64,000 bases of DNA from Halicephalobus mephisto (GCA_009193035.1 SWDT01000142.1:19428-83427), one strand, 5' to 3'. Shown: positions 44,801 to 56,689, counted from the first letter of the stretch. A program made the numbers and translations. The notes: generated from the letters alone by a model not told the origin.

Positions 44801-47800
44801 TACGAGATACTGTAATTCAATAATCTACAGTACCTTTCTATTACTGTAGAGGCAACAGAATTATAATAATTTTGAAATCACGAAATACTGGACTTATTTT
44901 ACTTTTTAGGTACCTGAGATAGACTGTTACTCAGAAGAGGGATTAAAAATAGACGATGTCGAAGGACATATCAACTTTGAAAATGTTTCATTCAATTATC
45001 CTACAAGACCGGATGTGCCGATTCTTCAGGGGATATCATTCGAAGCCAAGCCGGGCGAAACGGTTGCTCTTGTTGGATCATCTGGTTGTGGAAAAAGCAC
45101 TACGGTATCCTTACTTCTTCGGTATTATAATCCTCTAAGTGGTGAAATTACGATTGATGGAAACAAAATCGAAGATATTAATATCGATTGTTTGAGGAAA
45201 TTTATCGGTGTTGTTTCTCAAGAACCTATTTTATTCAACTGTTCTATCGAAGAAAATATTAAATTTGGAAACACAAACGTGACAGATGAAGAAATGAGAT
45301 CTGCTTGCAAAATGGCAAATGCGGACAGTTTTATTTCGGCTTTGCCATTGGGATATAAAACTATGGTAGGCGAGAGAGGTATTCAACTTTCTGGAGGACA
45401 AAAACAAAGAATCGCAATTGCCAGAGCTTTAGTGAGAAATCCGAAAATTTTACTATTAGACGAAGCTACATCGGCTTTGGATGCGGAAAGTGAATATGTT
45501 GTTCAAAAAGCTCTCGATAAAGCCAGAGAAGGAAGAACGACGATAGTTATTGCTCATAGATTATCAACAATTAAAAATGCGAACAAAATTGTGGCTATTC
45601 GTGATGGTAAAGTCGAAGAAGTAGGTACACATGATGAATTAATGACGAAAAATGGCTTATACAGTAATCTTGTTAATGCACAAGTATTCATGGATATTGA
45701 TGAAAATAAGAAAACATTAGAAAAACAAATATCAGTTATTTCGCATCGTTCTAGATTGTCAAGTACTGGATCGTCGAAAACTCATCCATTGGATATTACT
45801 GTAATGGATAATGATTCTGAAGAATTTGATGAAAAAGATCCCAAATCCGATGTTAAACGTTTAGAAAGAGATTTGGAAAAAGAAGGAGCAAAACCGAGAA
45901 ATTTGTTAGCGATTTTGAAATATGCAAAACCAGAAACACTTTTAATCATAATGGCAATTGTTATGTCTATTATTCAAGGAACCGTTTTTCCAGCTTTTTC
46001 ATTGGTTTTTACGAGAATTTTGGAAGTGTTTGCAGATACTGATTTAAGCAGAGTTAAGAGAAATGGACATTTTTGGGCAATGATGTACCTTGTGTTAGGT
46101 GCAGTTATGGCTTTTGGATTGTTTTTCCAAGCTGTATTTTTTGGAACTTCGGCAGAAAGATTAACCTCAAGAATTAGAAGAATGTTGTTTAAAAATATTC
46201 TTAGACAAGATATATCGTATTTTGATGAATCAAATCACTCTAGTGGAAAATTATGCACAAGATTGGCATCGGATTGTCCTAATGTTAAATCCGCAATTGA
46301 CTACAGACTGGGATCAGTGTTCAGTGCTGTGGTCAGTGTTGGAGCAGGAATTGTAATTGCTTTTTATTATTGTTGGCAAATGGCATTGCTTGTTTGTGCG
46401 ATTTTTCCACTTGGTGGTGTTGGTCAAGCTTTAGAAATGAAGTATTTTGAAGGAAAATCGGGTAATGAAGCTAAAGAAATGGAAAATGCAGGAAAAGTAA
46501 AATTTAAAAAATTTATTTATATAAAGTTTAATTTTTAGACAGCAATGGAAGCAATCGAGAATATCCGAACTGTCCAAGCTTTGACATTGGAAAAAAGATT
46601 TTACAATACTTTTGAACATCATTTGGAACTTCCACATCAACTTTCGATCAGAAAAGCAGTTGTTCAAGGATTGACATATGGATTTTCGAGTTCGGTTTTC
46701 TTTTTCCTTTATGCGGCAGCTTTCAGATTTGGAGTGTTTTTGATCGTGGATACTAAATTGAAACCGATGAATGTCCTCAGAACTCTCTACGCTATCAGTT
46801 TTACTGCTGGAAGTATGGGATTTGCTAGGTGAGTATTTCAAAATCGAAATTTACATAAAAATCTGACTTTGATGAGTTGTTTGGATATTTGTTAATATTT
46901 TTCATTTATGAAAATTAATCCTCAAGAATGGGAAGTTTTTTATATCTTATATGTCAAAATTCAATAGTTTTTAGATTTATTTAAATATAATAAGGTTTTG
47001 ATAATGTGGATTATGGAATAATCTAAGGAAAATTAGAATTTTAGGTTTTTTAAAAAATTTCGTTTTAGGACTAGATTTTTATATTAATTTAATTATTATT
47101 TTAGTGCGTATTTCCCAGAGTACATGAAAGCAAAATTGGCTGCAGGATTGATTTTCAAAATGTTAGAAACAGAACCTAAAGTGGATAATATGTCTGATTC
47201 TGGAATCCCGGCTGATACTGTAAAAGGACATGTTAGTTTGAGAAATATCGAATTTGCTTATCCACAAAGAAAAGATGTCCAAGTTTTGAAGGATTTGAAT
47301 ATCGAAGCCAAACCAGGACATACTCTTGCATTGGTCGGACCCAGTGGATGTGGTAAGGATTTTTTGGATTTTTATTATTTTATATGTAAAATATATAATA
47401 TATATTACTTTATATATAATATATATTATACATCTTACTTTATATATTCATATTTTCTACGATATAATAATATATAATATGTTTTTTATGTTTGTTATTT
47501 TTAGGCAAATCTACTGTAGTTTCGCTTCTTGAAAGATTCTACGAACCTTTGAGCGGCATGGTTGAAGTTGACGGCAGAAATATCGCTGAATATAGCTTAA
47601 AGGATATTCGATCACAAATGGCATTAGTTTCTCAAGAACCAATCTTGTTTGATAGATCAATCAAGGAAAATATTGTTTATGGCATGAAAGAAGGAGAATA
47701 TTCAGAAGAATCCATGCGTGAAGCGGCTGGTTTGGCAAATATTAGTAATTTTATTTCAGAACTTCCTGAACAATACGAAACAAGAGTTGGAGAAAAGGGC

Positions 47801-48121
47801 GCTCAACTTTCTGGAGGACAAAAACAGAGAATTGCAATTGCCAGAGCTTTGATTAGAAATCCGAAAATTTTGCTGCTGGATGAAGCTACATCGGCCTTGG
47901 ATACGGAAAGCGAGAAAATTGTTCAAGATGCATTAGATAGAGCAAGAGAAGGAAGAACTTGTATTGTTATTGCTCACAGATTGGCGACAATTGTTAATGC
48001 AGATTGTATTGCAGTCGTTAATCATGGTAAGATAGTGGAAATGGGAACTCATAACGAGTTGATAGAAAAGCGAGGTACTTACTTCGAATTGACGGAGAAA
48101 CAAAACACGAAGAAGCAGTAA
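41743..48121 (+). CDS. pgp: P-glycoprotein, ABCB-type full transporter
   Basis: ATP-driven multidrug exporter (ABCB1/PGP family), plasma membrane. Exons (+): 41743-41807 (1a; or 42008-42060, 1b), 42111-42165, 42406-42565, 42612-42719, 43316-43564, 43985-44067, 44114-44524, 44910-46496, 46539-46828, 47105-47352, 47505-48121; 1290 aa with exon 1a. Seen: two TMD-NBD halves; NBD1 Walker [10 protein letters not shown] (433-441), signature LSGGQ (537-541), Walker B ILLLDE (557-562); NBD2 Walker A split by the last intron at SGCG/KST, then LSGGQ and ILLLDE. A charged linker (about 630-680) joins the halves. All catalytic motifs are intact in both NBDs. Closest by eye to C. elegans PGP-1, with which it shares [22 protein letters not shown]; which PGP paralogue it is needs a tree. 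Exon 1a begins after TTTTCAG, likely trans-spliced. Confidence 0.95.
42008..42060 (+). other. pgp alternative first exon 1b
   Basis: 53 nt, encoding [17 protein letters not shown] plus a split Gly codon, ending GG before GTATTG (phase 2). It therefore joins the same next exon at 42111 as exon 1a does. No acceptor lies directly upstream, so it would need its own transcription start. Confidence 0.55.
42740..43250 (+). repeat. dispersed repeat copies in pgp intron 5
   Basis: Three diverged tandem units with ATAAATGAATTTTTTTACGA-like starts, TAGTCTCAACGCAAGTTTCC, TTATTTCGTAACCTCACGAA and an end ATTTTCATATATGAAATTAT. Same family as the gop-1 and atlastin intron repeats, but older. Confidence 0.7.
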
Positions 48122-48902
48122 TCTGTTTGTTTTTAATTTTGTATCTGATAATTAGTCATGTTTTTTTGCATAAATTTGTAACTGTTTTGTAATTGGAATT
48201 GAGTAATTATGTTATTCTTGAGTAGTGTTTGGAAAACTTGGAAATTGAGTTTTTTGAGGTACTATTCTAATTCCATTGAAGTAGTTTTGGAGAGTGTTTA
48301 AAAAAATTGGAAATTGAGTTTTTTCGGAGCACTATCCTAATTTCATTGGAGGAAGTAGTTTTGGATAGTGTTTGAAAAACTAAGAAATTGATACCTCTAG
48401 ATACACTATTCTGGTTTCTTTAGAATAAACAAGTATTTTTGGATAGTGCTAAAAAAAACGAGAAATTGATACTTTTTGAGACATTATTCAGATATGACGA
48501 AATCACACATTCCAAAACAGTGCTTAGGGATTTTATTTTTTTACTTTTTAAATACATTTTATTTTGCAATATATTTCAAAAAATCTCCCTTAAAAAAACT
48601 GAAATTCTTTCAAAAATCCGAAAAACGTCAAAAATGACAGGTTTTCCGACTTTTTTATTTTAAAAAACCGATTTTTAGTCTATTTCGAGATCATTTTTCA
48701 CTTTTTAACCACCGTTTCTTCTTCATCATATGTATATATTTCTCACCTATGTCAAAAAAACTTCCATATTAATTACCAAATAATACTGTAACATCATAAA
48801 AAATTCTCCGCAATTTTCATTTGCAAAAATTAATCGTTCACATGCAAGCCATTATTTTAATTATATATAATAGATACAGGATTTACTTAAGATCACCCGT
48901 TT
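48122..48902. other. pgp / SLMAP convergent 3' region
   Basis: No gene. Includes four diverged units spaced 68-78 bp (48215-48480) with TTTTGGATAGTGTTTGAAAA, ACTAAGAAATTGATAC and CACTATTCTGGTTTC. The units are weakly palindromic (AGTGTTT.../...CACTAT). Confidence 0.6.
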
Positions 48903-50777
48903 TCATCCTTGGATTCTTTCTTCGATGATGTTAGCTTCTTTGTCGTCCACAGGAAACTCATATTCATCAAGCTAATAAATAATATAAACATCGAAAAAAG
49001 TGGAAATATTGAGAACAGGTTATCCTAAAAATTTCTCTATATTTAAAAAAATTGAAAAATCTTACTTTATCAATTCGAATTTTTTGCACTGGAGTTTCAT
49101 TATGATCACAGGAATCAGAAGCAGATTTAATTGATCTTTGACGAACTTCAATTCCGGAATCATATGAAGTAGACCCGTCTCCAGTAATCCCGTTTTCGAG
49201 TCTATCATTGGAAATATTACTTTTATCCGTTTTCTTGAGCAATTCCGCAGTTATCGAATTTTTGGTCATCGTAGTCGCTTTCACAATTGATTCAGCAATA
49301 GTCTCCTGAATGAATATCGCTTCTTCCGAAGACAATCCTTTCTTGAACCCTTTATTGAGGAAACTTGACGTTCTCCTAAGTTCATCCGAAACAGCAGTAC
49401 AAATATCCGACGATATACGATTTTCCAGCAGAGATTCAAACGACGGAAGAACTAAAATCCCAAAAATAGACGTAAATTTAACTAAAAACTTACCATTTTC
49501 ACAATTACTTGTGTCCAATTCTGAAATTTCTTTTTTAACGTCATTTCCAGTTTCGTTGTCAGTTGCAATCGTCACTTCGTCCGACGAAACAACTGGAGGA
49601 GAATTTTCAATTTGATTCGCTTGAGTTTGAGCAGTTAATATTAAATGCTGGTTTGTAGCTTTCGAAAGTTCTAATTCATGACAAACAACATCGTAATCCC
49701 CTGACAATTTTTCCATTTCATATTTCAGTTCGGCGTATTCTCTTTCAAGATCATTCATCTGTTTCTTCAAAAACGTGTTGTGATCTTCAACATTCATCAA
49801 AGCAAGTTCGACTTCTTGCAAGCGTTGTCTTGTTTCACTTGCTTCTTGGTTTGATTTTCTTAGAAGATCTTTCGTCATGGTTTCTACTTTTTTTCTTTGT
49901 TCAAAATAATCGTCTATTTTTTCCTTGAGTTCAGTCGGAGTCAAATTCTTGTTTGCACAGAGCATCAGTTGATCTTCCAGGACTTCTATTCTCGCCAACA
50001 ATCGGTCTTCATTAATCATCGCTTCCCAATTCATTTCAGTCGCGTTTTGGGCAGTTCTCAAGGCGTCTTGCAAAAGCAAAAGTTTCTGACTTAGAGTCTG
50101 AAAAACATAAATAATAAAAATAATTTAAAATTGACGAACGGATTCTCTGTGTTTGGCTTCGTAAATGTAATGTTGCATTTGGTACATTTGCTCCTCGGGA
50201 ACCACGAGGCAGTGCTTCGGAATCCGCTCGACGATGGTTGTCGAATGGGATGTTCCGTTACTTAACGACCTATTTGGCGGGATTTCTTCTCCTTTTTCAT
50301 TCAGGAATCTCACCATCGCGACGATGCAGCCACTAGCCACTGAAAATCGACGTTTAAATTCCGCAAAAATAAAAAATTACCTTTTTTAGTGTTGTCCACG
50401 ATTTCGACGCCAAGTTGCAAGATGTCTCCTGTGGCCAAGGTGGTAGCTGCAGATTCCTCTCCACTGTTGGACAACCTTGAATTGTTAATAAAAGTACCAT
50501 TACTACTTTTAGTGTCTTTGATCAAGAAATTTTCCTCTTCGGCCCAAACTAAAGCGTGATTACGAGACAAAACTTTGCAGTCGAAAATGGCATTGTTGTT
50601 TGCAGCTAATACTCTCCCGACGGCTCTTCCGATTTTTATAGCGTGTTCTTCGGATTTTGGAACGGCAATCCTCCGCTCGACGAAATCGTGGGAGTTGTGG
50701 CAAGGAGTCAGAATCAGCACCGGTCCAGATTCTGGTTTCGGTACATTGGAAGTAGAACCGCCTTTGATTGCAGTCAT
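48903..50777 (-). CDS. SLMAP: SLMAP-like FHA/coiled-coil protein (STRIPAK family)
   Basis: Exons (-): 50777-50381, 50339-50140, 50097-49494, 49451-49066, 48971-48903; 551 aa. Seen: forkhead-associated (FHA, phosphothreonine-binding) domain at about 20-120 with GR (50-51), CKVLSRNHALVW (SRNH 71-74) and DTKSSNGTFIN, then a helical neck (QALR-like LLLQDALRTAQNATEMNWEA, INEDRLLARIEVLEDQL) and long coiled coils. Layout and these motifs match vertebrate SLMAP, which links kinases to the STRIPAK phosphatase complex in Hippo signalling. The C-terminal membrane anchor of SLMAP is missing: the model ends DEYEFPVDDKEANIIEERIQG. Retaining the last intron would give another, aromatic-rich tail. The start lies behind a TTTCCAG acceptor and a start-stop uORF. 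Confidence 0.88.
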
Positions 50778-50803
50778 TCTATTAGTCAGGACAGGGTTAG
50801 GAA

Positions 50804-50809
50804 TCACAT
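50804..50809 (-). promoter_or_regulatory. start-stop uORF ATGTGA in SLMAP 5' UTR
   Basis: The first ATG after the trans-splice-like acceptor (exon starts at 50813) is immediately followed by TGA, 26 bases upstream of the coding ATG. Start-stop elements stall initiating ribosomes in other eukaryotes; effect here is inferred. Confidence 0.5.
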
Positions 50810-51544
50810 GGATCTGGAAAAATGTGAAAATATTTAAAAAGTAGAATTTCGGCACGACATCGATGTACGAAATTTCCGAATAAAAATCAACTAATCCAAC
50901 ATATGATATTGGTTGTTGGTCGATTAGGTGGTTTCAAATTCCAAAGACAATGAAAGGGATATATGAAAGCAAAATCGAAAAGTAAAATTTCGGCACGACG
51001 TTCATATATGAAGTCTTGGTGTAGAAGTTAATTAACTCTATATATGGTGACGTCAATTGCTAGCTGTCCAACTAGCTAGTTTTCAGTCGTAAAAGTTCAT
51101 AAAAAATAAAAATAAAAAAGTAAAATTTCGACAGAACCAGACAACGTTCATATTTAAAATTTCCATATTCAAATTCGCCAATTTTATATATGGTGACGTC
51201 AGTTGCCGGCTGGATAATTAGTTCTTAGTTCTAAAAGTTTACGGAAGAAATATGGAAAAACAAAAAAGTAAGATTTCGGCACGACCGGATATGACGTTCA
51301 TATGTAGAATTTTCATATAAAAATTAACCAATTTTATATACACTAGTATTGTTGGCTGTCCAACTAGCTAGTTTTCAATTCTAAAAGTTGAATAAAATGC
51401 AAACAAACAGGGCTAAAGGCAAGGACATCGAGAAAGCCTTCGAGCCAGGCGCGCGCAACTGCTTTGCTCCCCGAATCCGGTGCTCTTCCAACGAATTTTT
51501 CGTCTTTTCAGGCAAAAACACAGCGCTGTTTTGTTTTTAACGTT

Positions 51545-51550
51545 ATGTAA
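51545..51550 (+). promoter_or_regulatory. start-stop uORF ATGTAA in TAF3 5' UTR
   Basis: The only ATG between the TTTTCAG acceptor (ends 51511) and the TAF3 start is immediately followed by TAA, two bases before the coding ATG at 51553. The close spacing makes reinitiation on the main ATG inefficient in standard models. Confidence 0.5.
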
Positions 51551-51552
51551 AA

Positions 51553-54500
51553 ATGATCCCGAACGATGAATTTACTTATAAAGTTATTAAAAATTCCATG
51601 AAAGTACTAGCATTGGATTACGGATTTACTCATGCGGAGCCGGAGGCGATCGACGATCTGACTTCCGTGGTTTACCAGTATTTGTGCAAAATCGTGTCCG
51701 ATTCCAAAGACTTGGCTGAAATAGGTTTGTTTATATATAAAATAATAAAATTTAACACATTATTCCAGTCGGCAGGAGCAGTTTTAACTACAAAGATGTA
51801 GTTATAACGACGACCAAGACGGGGATCGATATTGACGCGCTGAACGAATTCATGACTTGCAGAGATTCAGTCCCGGCTCCAGATAAGGTAATAAAAGTAC
51901 ATTTATATTATAAGCACAACAACTCGTCTTTGATGGGGTGTTTGGGTGATAATTGTGTTTTTTTGGAAGTTGATTAGTAATTCCATATATGGAAATTAAC
52001 TCTAGGAAGTAGGTCGAGTTTTATGTGCTTTATGTATTAATCCAGGTCTAGACATTGAAGAAGAATATAATTCTAAAAAGTCGAGTAGGATTGCGAAATA
52101 ATGGCGCAAAATCAAGATTTTAGGCCGTTGTAATTTTTCTAAAATTTTTAAAATTTCGCTTCGAGACCACTTTTCAGAAATTTCATATATGATTTCTCTA
52201 GTAGATGCCTTGTTACGAAATTCTATAAGATTACGAAATCAATATAATAAAAACCAAAATTTTCGGTCGTTTTAATTTTTAAAATGTAATAATTGAGTAT
52301 TTTTCAGTTATCAGAGTACCCTGTTCAAGTACAGGAGTCTTCTCCAACTTTTTCCGACGATGAATTGGCCGAACGTGAAGCCAAGAATATTCCGAATTTT
52401 CTTCCTTCTCTCCGATGTAAAAATAAAAAAACTGAAAAAATTACAAAAGAAAAACAAAAAAGAAACGAACCAGCAACTAGGGATCCTATATTGTATTTTT
52501 TAAACAATAAAAATTTGAATAATTTTCAAATTTCAGAAAACCGATCACGAACGTTTACAAAGCCGTCGGGAGCTTCGAGGACATCGTCGGACGGATCAGT
52601 GCTTATCCGAGGCCCAAATTCGACAAAAACGCGGTCCCCAAACCAGACATGATCAGGAAAGATCGGTCTATAGTATCCGTCCAGATAGAAGCTGCAGAAA
52701 GAGAAAAACAATTAGAACGAGAAAAAATGGAAAAAGTATTTTTTTTGAAAATTTTTTTGACTTATATCGAATTTAAGGAAAAAAAAGAAAGAGAAGAGGC
52801 CCAGCGGTATCCTTATCAGTTCCTACATACCAAGAACGAAGAATACCGTGCTCTGGACGAAGCTCGGACAATCGAAAATCCAAAAATAGGAAATCCCAAA
52901 ACTGAAAATCCCAAAACCGAAAATCCTAAAACCGAAGAATCGTCCGAACGGTCAAAAAAGAAACATAAACATAAAAAACAAAAAAAAGAAAAGGATCACG
53001 AAGAGAAGAAACACAAGGATAAAGATAAATCCAGAAAAGAAAAGAAGAAAAAACATCGTATATTAATTTTTAAATAATTTAAAAAAAAAGCGAATTTTTT
53101 GAATTCCCGCGCAAAAGGAGAAAAATTTATAAAAAAGGAAAAAATGGCAAATCTGGCAACATTGAAAAATTAACTTTAATTTTTTAAATTTTTATTTAAA
53201 TTTTTCGATTTTGTAGCGAGATAATTCTGTAAAAAAGTTTAATTTTTAATTTTTAAAGTAATTTATTTGGAATTTTGAATTCCCGCGCAAAAGGAGAAAA
53301 ATTTACAAAAAAGGAAAAAATGGCAAATCTGGCAACATTACGAAATTGATTTTTATTTTTTAAATTTTTCATCCAACTTAATTTTTTTGGAATAATTTTA
53401 TTGAAAATGACGTTTTTTATTTTACAATAATGTGTTTTTTATTTTCAGGAGAATCGGAGCTTGAGTCATCCACGTCGACCACTGCACTTCCTGAACCTCT
53501 GATTCCGCTGGATCCCATCCCTGTTTTGCCCAAGGAACCCCAAATGCCCGTTTTGAAACCCGAAAAGGAACACAAAAAAGATAAATCCGGGAAATCCAAG
53601 GAAAAGAAAAAAGAAAAACATACAATTTTGAAATCTGATCAAATCATTTCGCCTTTCAAAATCCGTCCGATTCCTACTGTAAGTGAACCCATACCTCCGC
53701 CCCCGGTCCTCCAGCCCAGTGTCCCTCTTCCTGCGGCTCCACCGAAGCCTGAGGGGGTCGGTCACGGTGGTACGGAAGGAAGTGAAGAAAAAAAAGAAAA
53801 ATCAAAGAAAAAAGAAGATTCTGAAATTAAAAGGTCTTCTGAATCCAAAAAAGACAAAAAAAAGAAAAAACACAAAGAAAAAAAACACGAAGGGGAGACT
53901 CCGGAAGAACGAGAAGAACGAAGAAGATTGAAAAAAGAAAAAAAAAGAAAATTAGAAAATTCAGAAACTTCAGAACCAAGTTTGAAAAAATCAAAAATTG
54001 AAATTCCAACGTCTCCCCCCAAGGAATTCGGACTGAAATTGAAGATCCTTCTTCCTCCGAAACCCATCGCCACCTCGACCCCCTTGCCCCTGCCGAGGGA
54101 ACCCGTTTTCGAGAAGAAACCCGAACCCCCACCCAAGAGTGTGACCCCGATCTCCTCAGACAGCTCCAGACCCCCCAGTTCCAGGGGATCTCATTCGACC
54201 AAACACACCCCTGAAAAGTATAAAGAAAAATTGGACGGGGTGAAGATAATGAGCGAAAGAGTTCAGCTTTCGAAGGCCCTGAAGGAATCTATGGAAACCG
54301 CCAATCCTGGGTCCGATCGTACTGTAAGGTCTGAAAGAAGAAATTCCGAATCCAAACCTATGTTGAAAAAAAAGAAAAAACAAAAAGTCGGAATTCAAAG
54401 ACCGGCTTCTGGAGCCTTCGAATCCATCCCCGGGACTTCGGTTTCCTTGGATAATCCCGATGACGAAGAAGACGAAAAATATTGGGTTTGTCCTATTTGT

Positions 54501-54662
54501 AAAATACGGTACAAAGATGGAGATGATATGGTGTTCTGTGAACGTTGTCGATACTGGTACCATTGGCATTGTGTCGGATTACAAGCCGAACCTGCGGAAT
54601 CTGATTGGTTCTGTCGTCGATGTCTGGACAAAATGGCGAAAGGAAAACATCGAAATTATTAA
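51553..54662 (+). CDS. taf-3: TFIID subunit TAF3 (histone fold + PHD finger)
   Basis: Core TFIID subunit. Exons (+): 51553-51724, 51769-51887, 52308-52492, 52537-52735, 52778-53057, 53449-54662; 722 aa. Seen: N-terminal histone fold (about 5-75) of the type that pairs with TAF10; a family-typical NIPNFLP motif; long Lys/Glu/Pro-rich low-complexity middle; and a C-terminal PHD finger with C4HC3 ligands C666, C669, C682, C685, H690, C693, C707, C710, and aromatics (YW before CPIC, WYHW) like those with which TAF3 reads trimethylated H3K4. The exon 3 donor was placed at TT/GTATTT because the nearer GTAAAA would create a stop at the junction. A start-stop uORF precedes the ATG. Divergent with SLMAP. 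Confidence 0.92.
53090..53350 (+). repeat. duplicated AATTCCCGCGCAAAAGGAG element, TAF3 intron 5
   Basis: Two copies (about 53098-53165 and 53278-53345) share GAATTCCCGCGCAAAAGGAG, AAAAATTTAYAAAAAAGGAA and ATGGCAAATCTGGCAACATT, 180 bp apart. Related sequence on the other strand is in bHLH intron 2 (TTTGCGCGGGAATT near 27935, TTTCCGCGGGAATTC near 27514). Confidence 0.8.
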
Positions 54663-54689
54663 TTTATTTTTCAATATTACGGTAAACAA

Positions 54690-54900
54690 TGTCGAGGTCT
54701 ATAAAGTGGTCAACATCAAAATCAAAGATAAACTCGCAGGTTGCACACAACGTTAAAATGAATCAAAATCAATGTAAAATCCGCAGGTTGCGCGCACTGT
54801 TAAAATAAAATCAAAGTAAAATCCGCACGTTGCGCGCAATATTCAAGCAGCTATATCGATATAAAAGTCGAAATAAAATTTGTATATTACTTGTAACATT
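54690..54900. repeat. palindromic minisatellite, second locus
   Basis: Immediately downstream of TAF3. Three to four units with CGCAGGTTGCACACAACG, CCGCAGGTTGCGCGCACTG and CCGCACGTTGCGCGCAATAT. The leading GAGGTCTATAAAGTGGTCAA matches GAAGTCTACAAAGCGGTCCA at 40830, so this is the same family and in the same orientation. Confidence 0.8.
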
Positions 54901-55389
54901 TCACCAACCTATCGGATCATGGGAAAGTTCAATTTGGCTTTTATATTGATCGTTTTATAAACCTCGATACAGAAGTATTTTGTACAGTGAACCATATTGA
55001 TGTCCTGATTTTGAATAAATAATTCAATAATAATTTTATTATTTCTGTCTGTTCAAATCGAAGTTGTCAAAACTTAAATAATTGATTATAATAGTATTGT
55101 GTTTTCACCTAAGGAAACATAATAAGAAAGAACAATATTAATAATGCAAAACACACCACCCGGGAACGTTTGCCACACAAAAACGGACACATAATTGTTT
55201 ATCCTTCGACGAGTAACCTTGTTGTAATTTATGAATTATAAAAGATAGGATAATAAGAAAAAACAAGGAACAACTAGAAAAAAAACAATTCCATATATGA
55301 AAAACAGCTGACCGAAACATTTGTGTCGAGATCACGGTTGTTTATTCAAAGGGCAATTTGGCCGCACCAGTATGTCCATGAACAATATT

Positions 55390-56290
55390 ATATATTTCAT
55401 GAATATATGAAAACGTCTGATGTGTCGATACATTGAGTTGATGTCGGTGTACTATATTCAATGTATAAGTACATTAAAATGACTCTGAATATAATGTATC
55501 TGATATATCAATGTATCGATTCATTAAGTGTAATATCGATGCATTATATTCATTGTAGTAGTGCATTATAACGATTCTAATGTATCGAATGCATTATATT
55601 CAATATATAGGTACATTAAAACAACTCTGATGTATTGGATACATTATATCCAATGTATCGATATACTAAGTTGATATTGATGCATCAAATATAATATATG
55701 GATATATTAAAACAGCTCTGATTTATGAAATACACTGTGTTGATATATATGCACTGTATATCATGCAAGAGTACATTAAAACAACTCTGATGTATTGGAT
55801 ACATTATATCCAATGTATCAATATACTAAGTTGATATTGATGCATCAAATATAATATATGGATATATTAAAACAGTTCTGATTTATGAAATACACTGTGT
55901 TGATATATATGCACTGTATTTTATGCAAGAGTATGTTAAAACGACTCTGATGTATTGGATACATTATATCCAATGTATCAATATACTAAGTTGATATAGG
56001 TACATTATATTCCATGTATTGATATATTAAAACAGCTCTGATTTATGAAATACACTGAGTTGATATATATGCACTGTATATCATGCAAGAGTATGTTAAA
56101 ACAACTCTGATGTATTGGATACATTATATCCAATGTATCAATATACTAAGTTGATATAGGTACATTATATTCCATGTATTGATATATTAAAATAGTTCTG
56201 ATTTATGAAATACACTGAGTTGATATCTATGCACTGTATTTCATGCACCGATGCATCAAACACAATGTGTCTGATACATTGAAATAGTTT
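55390..56290. repeat. 160-bp satellite with internal palindromes
   Basis: The word ACTCTGATGTATTGGATACA starts near 55624, 55784, 55944 and 56104: four units at exactly 160 bp. Earlier, more diverged units extend to about 55390. Units contain GATACATTATATCCAATGTATC-type palindromes (8-bp arms GATACATT/AATGTATC) and TTTATGAAATACACTGWGTT. Alternate versions of the middle part (GATGCATCAAATATAATATATGG or GGTACATTATATTCCATG) distinguish units 1-2 from 3-4. Confidence 0.9.
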
Positions 56291-56689
56291 TAATGTACGT
56301 TTTTGGTGTGCAACGTGTCGTGTTTCCTTTTATACTCCACAGTAGGGAGGCAGAACCCCGATTAGCCTCGGGTGTTCTGAATATCTTTCGTTGTGGAGAT
56401 TACACGTTCACAACAGATAGTTCGGAATTTTGCTAGAACTTAAAGTACTGATTTCAACGAAATATGTCAGTTCAAAAATTTCTAGATCTAATTCGGAAAA
56501 AATATTATTCTAAAAATAATTAGAAAATTGTGAAATATTGCAGAATAATCACATGATATTAAAATTTTCTTCCATTTTAGTGTTTAAAATTTCGCGTTTA
56601 GACCGTTCGATGAAAAAATAATTTTTAACTTTTTTATAATACTGTAATTATGAATAGACTTTTTGAGGATAATAAAAATGTTAAATTTT

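Larger units (their letters stand above)
50778..51552. promoter_or_regulatory. SLMAP / TAF3 divergent promoter with tandem CRE-like units
   Basis: About 0.8 kb between divergent starts. It holds four diverged units beginning AAATTTCGGCACGAC (near 50846, 50986, 51123, 51277; spacing about 140-150 bp), each with a CATATATGAA-like word and CTAGCTGTCCAACTAGCTAG-like sequence. Two units contain TGACGTCA (51048-51055 and 51194-51201), the CREB/ATF consensus. Acceptors TTTCCAG (SLMAP) and TTTTCAG (TAF3, ending 51511) suggest both mRNAs are trans-spliced. Confidence 0.5.

Noticed and set aside
49310..49615. Plus-strand frame of 101 codons
   Set aside because: Antisense of SLMAP coding exons, crossing one of its introns; no independent signal.
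53466..54631. Several open frames antisense to the large TAF3 exon
   Set aside because: Shadows of a low-complexity Lys/Glu/Pro-coding exon; the sense frame carries the PHD finger.
55138..55335. 65-codon minus-strand frame with a hydrophobic stretch
   Set aside because: No splice or promoter context, AT-biased composition and next to the satellite; not distinguishable from chance.
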